Shown here: piece after piece, positions 1-5,619 of the stretch
Layout: each line of letters begins with the position of its first letter
Numbering within the stretch: the first letter of the stretch is position 1
NCBI GenBank assembly: GCA_964636945.1
Contig: CAZWVH010000088.1
Location: forward strand, 1-9,258
Direction: 5' to 3'
DNA: 9,258 bases
Origin: CAZADA01 sp964636945
Lineage (GTDB): Bacteria; Pseudomonadota; Alphaproteobacteria; Caulobacterales; Maricaulaceae
Program-made: the position numbers and the translations under genes
Notes under the pieces: model-generated
Database searches by the model: none
What the model saw: only the letters and a program-made list of their open reading frames with translations
What the model was told of the DNA's origin: nothing

Positions 1-39
1 TACCTGGGACTTGATCGGCGATATGATCACCTTTTGCAT
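1..39 (-). CDS. possible 5' end of a minus-strand gene running off the left edge
   Basis: Reading leftwards from an ATG at 39-37 the frame is open to the window edge and would begin MQKVIISPIKSQV. A GTG directly before it is an alternative start, and the frame closes upstream at a TAA around 90. An AT-rich block with a TATAAA-like hexamer lies upstream, as expected for a promoter. Only 13 codons are visible, no clear Shine-Dalgarno precedes the ATG, and the product cannot be named. This may be chance. Confidence 0.2.
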   Translation of the reverse strand, partial: MQKVIISPIKSQV

Positions 40-136
40 CACAATTTCGTCTTCGGGTGGTTCGACTTTAAATAAAAATTTTATACATTAAAAAAATAGA
101 CGAAGAATTTTTTGATTAGTATTTGCGCCTTACACC

Positions 137-171
137 CTCCATCGTTTCGATCAACTGCCATTATGATGGAG
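137..171. repeat. inverted repeat CTCCATC / GATGGAG
   Basis: A perfect 7-bp inverted repeat (137-143 and 165-171) with a 21-base loop. In RNA it extends to 9 pairs through a G-U and a U-A pair. No T-run follows on either strand, so it is not a standard terminator. Function unknown. Confidence 0.35.
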
Positions 172-287
172 ATTCGACAACTTGATAGCTTTCGCAAGTG
201 CCACTTCACCCCGGCCTCAATCATTCGCGGCGGGACTGCAGTTCACATCACCAACATGGCCACCCACCAGCCCAAGCCGGCCGCTTA

Positions 288-299
288 CGCTCATGAGCG
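288..299. repeat. 12-bp perfect palindrome CGCTCATGAGCG
   Basis: A fully symmetric 12-mer about 50 bases beyond the stop of the last lipoprotein gene. It has no loop, so it is poor as an RNA hairpin but could be a protein site. It may also be chance in GC-rich DNA. Confidence 0.3.
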
Positions 300-348
300 C
301 GCGATCAGGTGAATCGCTAGAGCATCGGCGCGCCTGGCTCACAGCGTT

Positions 349-783
349 TCAGAATTCGCTCTCGTTGAGCACGGGCATATGGTCGTCAAGATTGGACCAC
401 CACATATAACCGTCAAGGACTTCGTCTTCGAAATACAGAAACAAGAAGGTGCGGCTATAATCTAGTTCAAGGTATGGCGTGGAAAATGCATCGGTGGAGC
501 CGGTTTTGTTGTACTCAATCTTCGTCGTGTCGACCTCGCCGACTTCGAAATAATAGTACCATTGGTCTCGGGGCGCGGCGTCGATCGGATATTGCAATCG
601 CCCTTCACCGGTCGGCTCGCCAAGCGCGGCGCGCACGTCCGCCATGGAGGCCTCGCCCACGGTCAAGGACGACAAGGCCAAATCCACGTCGACGGGGGCT
701 GCGGCGATGAGATGCACTTTTGAGGCGCAGGCGCCAATCAACGCGACGAGAGCAGATACAAGGCCGGTCTTGGCGCGGATCAT
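349..783 (-). CDS. small lipoprotein, BamE/SmpA-like, third paralogue of the operon
   Basis: 144 residues. The N-terminus has a charged start (MIRAK), a hydrophobic stretch and a lipobox IGA-C at Cys19, followed by Ala, which favours outer-membrane sorting. The core VGEASMADVRAALGEPTG (42-59) fits the 'G-x-T-xx-V-xx-xLG-x-P' pattern of the SmpA/OmlA (BamE-like) fold. WYYYFEVGEV follows at 75-84, then a closing strand ending GYMWW (125-129). It has an insertion of about 15 residues after the Trp-Tyr strand that its two upstream neighbours lack. The start overlaps the stop of the preceding gene as ATGA, and a weak GGGGGC ribosome site precedes it. It is the last gene of a four-gene minus-strand operon. 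A role in envelope or outer-membrane assembly is inferred from fold resemblance only. Confidence 0.85.
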   Translation of the reverse strand: MIRAKTGLVSALVALIGACASKVHLIAAAPVDVDLALSSLTVGEASMADVRAALGEPTGEGRLQYPIDAAPRDQWYYYFEVGEVDTTKIEYNKTGSTDAFSTPYLELDYSRTFLFLYFEDEVLDGYMWWSNLDDHMPVLNESEF

Positions 784-1187
784 GGTTCGCCCCCATCCGC
801 ACCGTCGCCGCCCGCTTGCAGGAAGCTGTAATCGCTAAACCACAAATAGCCGTCGAACAGGCCGTCGTCGAAATAGACGAACATCATGAAGAGCTGAGTG
901 CGCTCACCTCGCGCTTGAACGGACTCATAGAGCCAGGTTTCGCGTTGCGAGGCGAGTGCGGCGTCGTGATACAGCCCACCGCCGCCATCGGGCCTGCCCA
1001 AAGCCGCTAACACTTCGGCCTTGGTGGTTTGTCCGCGCACGAAGCTCTTGAGGGGATCAACCGATTTCACATCACCCGCCCACACAATGGGACGAAGGCT
1101 CTCACAGCCCATGCCGGCAAAGCAGATGGCGCCAAGACCAAGGGCTGCGAATGCGGACTGAATTCGGCGGACACGCGTGGCTGTCAT
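780..1187 (-). CDS. small exported protein, BamE/SmpA-like, second paralogue
   Basis: 135 residues. A basic N-region (MTATRVRRIQ) precedes a hydrophobic stretch. Cys28 sits in GMG-C, an atypical lipobox because -3 is Gly instead of Leu, so lipidation is probable but less certain than for its neighbours. The core VRGQTTKAEVLAALGRPDGGG (50-70) is the clearest SmpA/OmlA-type helix-turn in the set. It is followed by W85-L-Y and a hydrophobic strand ending DGYLWFSD (112-119). The C-terminal tail is rich in Gly and Asp. A very good GGAGGAG ribosome site lies 8 bases before the ATG, inside the upstream gene. Both ends overlap neighbouring genes by ATGA, implying translational coupling. Specific function unknown. 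Confidence 0.85.
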   Translation of the reverse strand: MTATRVRRIQSAFAALGLGAICFAGMGCESLRPIVWAGDVKSVDPLKSFVRGQTTKAEVLAALGRPDGGGGLYHDAALASQRETWLYESVQARGERTQLFMMFVYFDDGLFDGYLWFSDYSFLQAGGDGADGGEP

Positions 1188-1585
1188 CGTCTGAACTCCT
1201 CCGGCGCGGGGCCGCTGCCGCCGGAAATTGGCGCTGAGCCGTCAAACCACATGTATCCCGCAACATCTTCGCCCAAGAAGAACACCAGCAGGATCTGTTG
1301 ATCCATCCGTCCGGCGCCGGAATTCAGACCACGCAGATTGGCCGTGAGATCCTGGTAGAACCATAAATCGTGTTCTTGCTCTGATGTGGGAAAATATGCA
1401 GCGCCACGACCGCTGGGCTGTCCCAATGTCAACAGCACGTCGGCCTTGGTTCGGTTTTCGCCGCCCTCCTCAATCCAAGACAATTGCTCGCGCGACAGGC
1501 TGATGGCGGTGGCTGCGTTTGGGCCCGACGCACATGCATTCAGCACAAGACACGCGATTGCTATGGCGGAGAGGCGTCCAATCAT
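1184..1585 (-). CDS. small lipoprotein, BamE/SmpA-like, first paralogue
   Basis: 133 residues. The signal peptide ends in the lipobox LNA-C (Cys18), followed by Ala-Ser, which predicts an outer-membrane lipoprotein. Residues 42-61 (GENRTKADVLLTLGQPSGRG) match the repeated core of the two downstream paralogues. The core is followed by LWFY (74-77) and a hydrophobic strand ending GYMWFDG (110-116). The tail has Gly/Pro-rich low complexity. AAGGA sits 8 bases upstream of the ATG, within the preceding gene. It overlaps the flanking genes by four bases on both sides. The BamE-like label rests on the 'TKADV..LG.P' pattern and on size; homology to true BamE is not established. Confidence 0.85.
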   Translation of the reverse strand: MIGRLSAIAIACLVLNACASGPNAATAISLSREQLSWIEEGGENRTKADVLLTLGQPSGRGAAYFPTSEQEHDLWFYQDLTANLRGLNSGAGRMDQQILLVFFLGEDVAGYMWFDGSAPISGGSGPAPEEFRR

Positions 1586-2253
1586 GGCGCGCGTCCTTCG
1601 TGTGAGAGCTGCTCGGCGATCTGATCGCCCAATTTACGACAGGCGCTCGGCAATGAATCGCCGGGCGGAAAGACGTAGGGAAACCATAAGGCGATGCCCG
1701 CCCCGCCGTGCGACGTGGCTTCAGCGTCCAATTGCTGGCGTTGTCCGCTGTGTACGTCCATGAGAATGGCGGCGAGCTGGGTGCGGTGATCCCAGTCGGA
1801 AAACACCAAGCAGGCGCCAGCTCCCATATTGCCCGCCGCGCCTGCGATGCAGCCCCCCTCGGTTTCGAAGCTGGGCTGCCGTACGCCGCCCACGAACAGC
1901 ACATAGTCGAGACCCAACTCGTCGCGGACGGATGCAAATTCTGGCGAGGCGGCGAGGCTTTCAAAGAAATCAGGATGCGCGGGAACCGAGGCTGTCGGCA
2001 AATCAGCGAACAGCGATTGGTGGAACCTGTCGAAATTGACTTGGCGAACCGCTGTAGCCCGATCGTTCAATCGCTCGCTGATGCACGATGTGATTTCAGC
2101 GCTTTCGTCGACTTCGGGTGCGGAGAGGTCGTGGCTGCGCACCATGACGATCATGAGCCCGATGTGGTCCACTTTCACGACAGGGTCGCCGGGTGTTGCA
2201 CATGCGCAGGCCAACAATGCCATTTGGGCAAGTACTGTGAAGCGGTTGGTCAT
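1582..2253 (-). CDS. unrecognised lipoprotein, first gene of the operon
   Basis: 223 residues from the chosen ATG at 2253. An in-frame ATG at 2268 would add five residues (MRGEA). The later start is preferred because GGGGGGAGG lies between the two and because it gives a cleaner signal peptide, MTNRFTVLAQMALLA-C, with lipobox LLA-C at Cys16. The spacing of that ribosome site is short, so the start is not settled. The mature part has four further cysteines (57, 135, 148, 205), a strand-like LGLDYVLFVGG (113-123), a Gly/Cys-rich insert EGGCIAGAAGNMGAGAC (132-148), a second strand block LAAILMDVHSGQ, and a C-terminal helix beginning ACRKLGDQIAEQL (204-216). The layout recalls small periplasmic lipoproteins of the LpoB/CsgG-like type, but no family is recognised with confidence. 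It shares no visible sequence with the three paralogues downstream. Confidence 0.85.
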   Translation of the reverse strand: MTNRFTVLAQMALLACACATPGDPVVKVDHIGLMIVMVRSHDLSAPEVDESAEITSCISERLNDRATAVRQVNFDRFHQSLFADLPTASVPAHPDFFESLAASPEFASVRDELGLDYVLFVGGVRQPSFETEGGCIAGAAGNMGAGACLVFSDWDHRTQLAAILMDVHSGQRQQLDAEATSHGGAGIALWFPYVFPPGDSLPSACRKLGDQIAEQLSHEGRAP

Positions 2254-2286
2254 TGCCTCCCCCCGCATAACGCGAGCCCAATTTTC

Positions 2287-2321
2287 CCAATGATATCAGT
2301 TTTGTGCACTTATGTCATTGG
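2287..2321. promoter_or_regulatory. 35-bp imperfect dyad covering the lipoprotein promoter
   Basis: The left arm CCAATGATATCAGT (2287-2300) and the complement of the right arm (2308-2321) agree at 12 of 14 positions, around a 7-base centre. The outer seven pairs are perfect. The -35 and -10 hexamers each fall in one arm, so a dimeric protein bound here would cover the promoter. It is a candidate operator; the binding protein is unknown. Confidence 0.55.
2290..2318 (-). promoter_or_regulatory. sigma70-type promoter of the lipoprotein operon
   Basis: On the minus strand ATGACA (2318-2313) and TATCAT (2295-2290) are separated by exactly 17 bases. Each hexamer matches the consensus at five of six positions. 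Transcription would begin near 2283, about 30 bases before the ATG at 2253. Confidence 0.65.
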
Positions 2322-2419
2322 AACACAGGGACTACGAGCAACAAGACCCGCCATGGTCGCGCACGGGTGAAAAATGGAGCGGTTCTCGCGCGTGGACGCG
2401 AAGATGCCCCTCGCCAAAC

Positions 2420-2448
2420 TTGCTTCCAGCCCCGACTGGAATTATAAA
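2420..2448 (+). promoter_or_regulatory. candidate promoter of the VOC/RHH/fghA cluster
   Basis: TTGCTT (2420-2425) and TATAAA (2443-2448) are spaced by 17 bases, matching sigma70 consensus at three and five positions. Initiation would fall near 2455, some 45 bases before the VOC start. A second AT-rich hexamer, TATATA, lies at 2457-2462. Confidence 0.5.
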
Positions 2449-2462
2449 GACTGGTCTATATA
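2443..2462. promoter_or_regulatory. TetR-type palindromic operator candidate
   Basis: A 20-bp palindrome, TATAAAGAC-TG-GTCTATATA, pairs at eight of ten positions, with a perfect AGAC/GTCT core. It contains the whole candidate -10 element, so a bound repressor would block initiation. The size and the AGAC-N2-GTCT core are typical of sites bound by TetR-family repressors, some of which sense reactive electrophiles. No such regulator gene lies in the window. Confidence 0.5.
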
Positions 2463-2487
2463 CGAGCCGGTTCGGGCTCAACACATT

Positions 2488-2495
2488 AAGGGAGG
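2488..2495 (+). promoter_or_regulatory. ribosome binding site that fixes the VOC start
   Basis: AAGGGAGG lies five bases before the ATG at 2501. The same frame is open upstream to an ATG at 2312, but that extension would cross the promoter and palindrome and has no ribosome site. Confidence 0.75.
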
Positions 2496-2500
2496 CGTCC

Positions 2501-2872
2501 ATGTTCACTCACGTCATGGTCGGAGCTAGCGATCCGCAAAGGTCCATCGCGTTTTATGACGCGGTGTTGGGCGCGTTGGGCCTGCAGGGCCGGCAAATGG
2601 GCGATCGCGCGTTTTACGGCGGCGCGGCGGGCATGTTCGGCGTGGGCAAGCCGCGCAATGGCGAGCCGGCCACCTTTGCTAATGGCGGCACGATCGGGTT
2701 CGCGGCGGCCGATAAGGACCAAGTGGACGCCTTCCATGCCGCCGGTTTGGCTCATGGCGGGGCGTGCGAGGGTGAGCCCGGAAAGCGCGATGTGGGCTTT
2801 GGCGACACCTATGGCGCCTATTTGCGCGACCCGGACGGCAACAAAATCTGCGCCTATTGCTTTTTGAGCTAA
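2501..2872 (+). CDS. VOC-superfamily (glyoxalase/bleomycin-resistance fold) protein
   Basis: 123 residues, a normal length for a single-chain VOC protein made of two beta-alpha-beta-beta-beta units. MFTHVMVGASD opens the first strand with His4 at the usual metal-ligand place, and SIAFYDAVLGALGL (15-28) is the characteristic first helix. The second module starts about residue 63 (GTIGFAA) and ends DPDGNKICAYCF (110-121). The Glu that usually follows 'GNK(I/L)' and binds metal in glyoxalase I is Cys117 here. From memory, a subfamily of proteobacterial VOC proteins shares this Cys. The substrate is unknown; glutathione-linked or aldehyde detoxification is a reasonable guess from the downstream fghA. 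It is the first gene of a plus-strand cluster, about 60 bases ahead of the next gene. Confidence 0.85.
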   Translation: MFTHVMVGASDPQRSIAFYDAVLGALGLQGRQMGDRAFYGGAAGMFGVGKPRNGEPATFANGGTIGFAAADKDQVDAFHAAGLAHGGACEGEPGKRDVGFGDTYGAYLRDPDGNKICAYCFLS

Positions 2873-2903
2873 GCGGCGCGAAGCCCCCCGCGCACGTGCT
2901 TGT

Positions 2904-2919
2904 CTGTGTGATTGCACAG
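2904..2919. repeat. inverted repeat CTGTG-N6-CACAG before the RHH gene
   Basis: Perfect 5-bp arms lie 15 bases before the start of the small ribbon-helix-helix gene. RHH antitoxins commonly bind short repeats at their own promoter, so this could be an autoregulatory site. The evidence is only position and symmetry. The spacing does not fit CRP, which needs TGTGA-N6-TCACA. Confidence 0.3.
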
Positions 2920-2934
2920 TGCGATCATTGGATC

Positions 2935-3162
2935 ATGGCGCACGTGTTAATTGGTAATCTCGACGAAGACGGGGTGGCGCGTCTCCAGGCCGCGGCGGCG
3001 GCGACCAACCCGTCTTTGGCGCACAATCTGCCCGACCTGGTCACACGTGCGGCAAGGCCCTCCAAGGCGGTGGGGCTGAGCCAAGTGGCGCAAGGCCGTG
3101 AGGAGGGCGCGCCGGGCTTGGCTGTGCTCAACCTGTATGACATGCGTGAGAAATTGCCATGA
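2935..3162 (+). CDS. small FitA/VapB-like ribbon-helix-helix protein without a toxin partner
   Basis: 75 residues from the ATG at 2935. The N-terminus MAHVLIGNLDEDGVARLQAAA resembles FitA/VapB-type antitoxins ('M-x-x-(V/L)-(V/I)-R-N-L-D-x-x-(V)-xx-L'). These form a ribbon-helix-helix dimer that binds DNA with the first strand and neutralises a PIN-domain RNase with the tail. Here the usual Arg before Asn-Leu is Gly7, and the second helix segment (33-46, LAHNLPDLVTRAAR) lacks the typical Glu-rich signature. No PIN toxin follows: the stop overlaps the fghA start as ATGA. The C-terminal half, roughly 47-75, has no recognised motif. No Shine-Dalgarno is seen. The small size, divergent motif and lack of a toxin make the family assignment moderate. 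Confidence 0.6.
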   Translation: MAHVLIGNLDEDGVARLQAAAAATNPSLAHNLPDLVTRAARPSKAVGLSQVAQGREEGAPGLAVLNLYDMREKLP

Positions 3163-3989
3163 CCCCCGTTTCGACCTGGACTGCGTTTGGCGGCACATTG
3201 ACCGTCTATGACCATGACAGCACGGTGTGCGGCTGTGTCATGCGGTTTGCTGTGTTTGTGCCGCCCCAGGCGGTCCGCGGGCCGGTTCCCGTGGTTTGGT
3301 ATCTGTCTGGATTGACCTGCACTTGGGCCAATGTGATGGAGAAGGGTGGGGTTTTGCGCGCCGCGGCCGAGCATGGGGTGATCGTGGTTGCGCCCGACAC
3401 CTCTCCGCGTGGAGACGACGTACCCGACGTTGCCGCCTATGATTTGGGCCAGGGCGCGGGATTTTATCTCACTGCAACCCAGCGGCCATGGTCCGAGCAC
3501 TATGAGATGGACCGCTACATTTCCCACGAACTGCCGGCGTTGATCCAGGGCTATGTCAACGCCGACATGACCCGCCAAGGCATTTTCGGCCACTCCATGG
3601 GCGGACACGGTGCGTTGACGCTCCATTTAAAGAATCCGGACATGTATCGGTCCGTGTCCGCGTTTTCACCCATAGTGGCGCCGAGCCAAGTTCCGTGGGG
3701 ACAAAAGGCGTTTACGGCCTATTTGGGCGCCGATCGCGCAGACTGGGCGCGCTATGACGCGGCGGAACTCGTCAAGCAGCGCCCGTCGGAGGCCATGATT
3801 CTGATCGATCAAGGCGAGGCGGATCAATTCCTCAAACGCGAGCTGAAGCCTGAATTGTTCGAGGCCGCCTGCCGTGCGGCCGGTCAACCGCTCACCCTAC
3901 GCCATCATCCCGGTTATGATCATAGCTATTATTTCATCGCCACTTTCATGGACGATCATATCGCGCATCATGCCCGGGCCTTAGCGTAA
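3159..3989 (+). CDS. fghA: S-formylglutathione hydrolase (esterase D family)
   Basis: 276 residues, the full family length. The enzyme hydrolyses S-formylglutathione to formate and glutathione. This is the last step of glutathione-dependent formaldehyde detoxification after FrmA/AdhC-type formaldehyde dehydrogenase, which is not in this window. It is a cytosolic alpha/beta hydrolase and no signal peptide is present. The catalytic triad is visible: Ser146 in GHSMGG (144-149), Asp222 in QGEADQFL and His255 in GYDHSYYF. The diagnostic YLSGLTCT (48-55) carries the conserved Cys54 near the oxyanion hole, followed by the APDTSPRG block (78-85). It starts within the stop of the RHH gene (ATGA), so its translation is probably coupled. 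No strong ribosome site of its own was seen. A related thioesterase cannot be excluded, but the motif set fits well. Confidence 0.95.
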   Translation: MTPVSTWTAFGGTLTVYDHDSTVCGCVMRFAVFVPPQAVRGPVPVVWYLSGLTCTWANVMEKGGVLRAAAEHGVIVVAPDTSPRGDDVPDVAAYDLGQGAGFYLTATQRPWSEHYEMDRYISHELPALIQGYVNADMTRQGIFGHSMGGHGALTLHLKNPDMYRSVSAFSPIVAPSQVPWGQKAFTAYLGADRADWARYDAAELVKQRPSEAMILIDQGEADQFLKRELKPELFEAACRAAGQPLTLRHHPGYDHSYYFIATFMDDHIAHHARALA

Positions 3990-4275
3990 TTATTCAGGCT
4001 GAGCAGGATCATATGACTGCGGTGAACCAATGGGTGGTGGAGAGAATTCGCGGCTGAACCCAAGCCTCGGCGTACTTTTTTCACGCCACCCACGCCGCCT
4101 TAATCGAGGTCGATCTGTGAGCGACCTGACCGAGCGTGAGCCAGACAGCGCGCCTAGACACTATTATTCAGTCAAAATTGAATTTTCAGATCACCAGATA
4201 CCGCAGTGAACGTATCGACTTTTGTTGATCGTCGGGGCACGGTGAGATTAATCCTTTCAAACGTTGGCGGGCCTC
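3990..4275. other. intergenic region between fghA and the M24 peptidase
   Basis: No gene was recognised. Besides the weak terminator it has a 13-bp palindrome, AAAATTGAATTTT (4174-4186), and a hairpin ATCGAC-TTTT-GTTGAT (4214-4229, one G-U pair). TTGATC (4225-4230) followed 17 bases later by TTAATC is at best a poor promoter. The M24 gene's promoter is probably somewhere in 4160-4260 but is not resolved. Confidence 0.4.
4051..4081 (+). terminator. weak possible terminator after fghA
   Basis: GCTGA (4053-4057) can pair with TCGGC (4067-4071) using one G-U pair. Four bases later comes TTTTTT (4076-4081). The stem is short and the gap before the T-run is longer than usual. An overlapping alternative hairpin, GGCGT/ACGCC (4069-4073 and 4083-4087), places the T-run in its loop. 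Confidence 0.25.
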
Positions 4276-5619
4276 ATGCATTCGAAATTCCTTGTGGCAG
4301 CAATGCTGTTCTTCACCTTGAACTTTACTGCCTCCGCCCAAGACCAGGGACGCCTGGTTGAGGGGGATTATGCGGTTTTGGATTATCGTGACCGTCCGGA
4401 GGCGGAAAACGCCATGGTGCGTGACCGGCTTGAAAATTTATTGCCGGAGCTGATGGACGAAACCGGCATTGACATGTGGCTCGTGATCAATCGCGAGTAC
4501 GCGGAAGATCCTGTGTATTTCACCTTGGTCCCTCAGCCGTCATTTGCGGCGCGCCGAACCACGATTCTGATGTTCCATCGCCATGGCGACAACCTCGATT
4601 TGCTCACGGTCAACCGTTATCCATTGGGCGAGCCTTATGAGGTCGGTTGGGAAGGCGGCGATCTTGACGCCCAATGGCGGGCTCTTGGCAAGCTTATTGT
4701 CAAGAAAAACCCAGACAAAATCGGAATCAATGTTTCAGATGACTGGCCGGTGGCGGACGGGCTGACCCATGGGCTTTATCAGCGGCTGGAATCTGTGCTG
4801 CCTTCTGAATACCAGGACCGTTTGGTCTCCGCCGAAGACCTTGTGGTGCGCTGGGCGGAAACGCGCAGTGAGCATGAGCTTGAGGTTTATGGCCATGTGG
4901 TGAGCCTTGCCCGCATGGTCATTGGCGAGGCGTTTTCCAGTCAGGTGATTACCCCGGGTGTGACGACCACTGATGATGTGGCGTGGTACATCCGCCAGCG
5001 GTTTGAGGACCTCAACTTGCCGCCCTGGTTTATGCCCTATGTGAATGTTCAGCGGCCAGGGCTCGCCTGCGAGGAAGATCAGGCGTTTTGCGGGCAAACC
5101 GGCGTCATTCGCCGCGGCGATGTGCTGCACACGGATGTGGGCATTTGTTACTTCAAGCTGTGCACCGACACCCAGGAAATGGGCTATGTCTTGCGCCAAG
5201 GCGAGGCCGATGTGCCCGAAGACTTAAAAACAGCGCTTGAGGTGGGCAATCGCTGGCAGGATCATTTGACGTCCTCCTTTGAGGTCGGTCGCACTGGCAA
5301 TGAGGTCCTGGCGCGCACGCGTCGTAGATGTGAGCGCAATGGGCTCATCTGCAGCACCTATACCCATCCGATTGGTTTCTTTGGGCATGCGCCTGGACCC
5401 ACAATCGGGATGTGGGACAATCAGGGCGACACGCCGATCCGTGGAGATTGGCCGGTTCATGCCAATACCTGTTACGCGATCGAGGGCAATATCAAGGCCC
5501 GGGTTCCGGCTTGGGATGACCAATTCGTGCAGATTAAGTTAGAGCAAAGCGCCTGCTATGATGGTGAGACGGTGCACTATCTCGCGGGTCGCCAAACCGA
5601 GTGGCATGTGATCGATTAG
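4276..5619 (+). CDS. secreted M24-family (Xaa-Pro aminopeptidase-like) metallopeptidase
   Basis: 447 residues from the ATG at 4276. An in-frame TTG at 4264 would add four residues and weaken the signal peptide. MHSKFLVAAMLFFTLNFTASA-QD is a good Sec signal with an A-x-A cleavage site, so the protein is probably periplasmic. The N-terminal half is a creatinase/prolidase-type domain and the C-terminal half is the 'pita-bread' metallopeptidase fold. All five dinuclear-metal ligands can be assigned: Asp287 (HTDVG), Asp298 (CTDTQ), His364 (THPIGFFGHAPGP), Glu403 (YAIEGN) and Glu423 (IKLEQ). His371, seven residues after His364, matches the second active-site His of methionine aminopeptidase. The catalytic half has eight cysteines (265, 272, 291, 296, 352, 359, 399, 427), suggesting disulfides. 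A role in cleaving proline-containing peptides is inferred. It appears to be a single-gene unit. Confidence 0.88.
   Translation: MHSKFLVAAMLFFTLNFTASAQDQGRLVEGDYAVLDYRDRPEAENAMVRDRLENLLPELMDETGIDMWLVINREYAEDPVYFTLVPQPSFAARRTTILMFHRHGDNLDLLTVNRYPLGEPYEVGWEGGDLDAQWRALGKLIVKKNPDKIGINVSDDWPVADGLTHGLYQRLESVLPSEYQDRLVSAEDLVVRWAETRSEHELEVYGHVVSLARMVIGEAFSSQVITPGVTTTDDVAWYIRQRFEDLNLPPWFMPYVNVQRPGLACEEDQAFCGQTGVIRRGDVLHTDVGICYFKLCTDTQEMGYVLRQGEADVPEDLKTALEVGNRWQDHLTSSFEVGRTGNEVLARTRRRCERNGLICSTYTHPIGFFGHAPGPTIGMWDNQGDTPIRGDWPVHANTCYAIEGNIKARVPAWDDQFVQIKLEQSACYDGETVHYLAGRQTEWHVID

Larger units (their letters stand above)
40..348. other. gene-free left flank with an AT-rich block
   Basis: No protein-like frame was recognised here. 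Roughly 64-118 is very rich in A and T against GC-rich surroundings. It contains AAAATTTT (76-83) and a 7-bp inverted repeat AAAAAAT/ATTTTTT (91-97 and 107-113). It could be promoter DNA for the possible minus-strand gene at the edge. The remainder up to the lipoprotein operon's last stop at 349 has two inverted repeats, listed separately. No convincing intrinsic terminator for the operon was found. Confidence 0.5.

Noticed and set aside
1708..2370. Long plus-strand open frame antisense to the first lipoprotein gene
   Set aside because: It has no recognisable domain and mirrors a gene with a signal peptide and lipobox; long antisense frames are expected in GC-rich DNA.
2312..2500. In-frame upstream extension of the VOC protein from an ATG at 2312
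   Set aside because: It would cross the promoter and palindrome, has no ribosome site and no family resemblance, while AAGGGAGG marks the ATG at 2501.
2904..2919. CRP-type binding site
   Set aside because: TGTG and CACA are separated by six bases instead of the eight in TGTGA-N6-TCACA.
2925..3626. Long minus-strand open frame opposite the RHH gene and fghA
   Set aside because: The opposite strand encodes a complete S-formylglutathione hydrolase with its catalytic triad; this frame shows no domain.
2935..3989. Toxin-antitoxin pair
   Set aside because: The downstream gene is clearly S-formylglutathione hydrolase and no PIN-domain protein is present.
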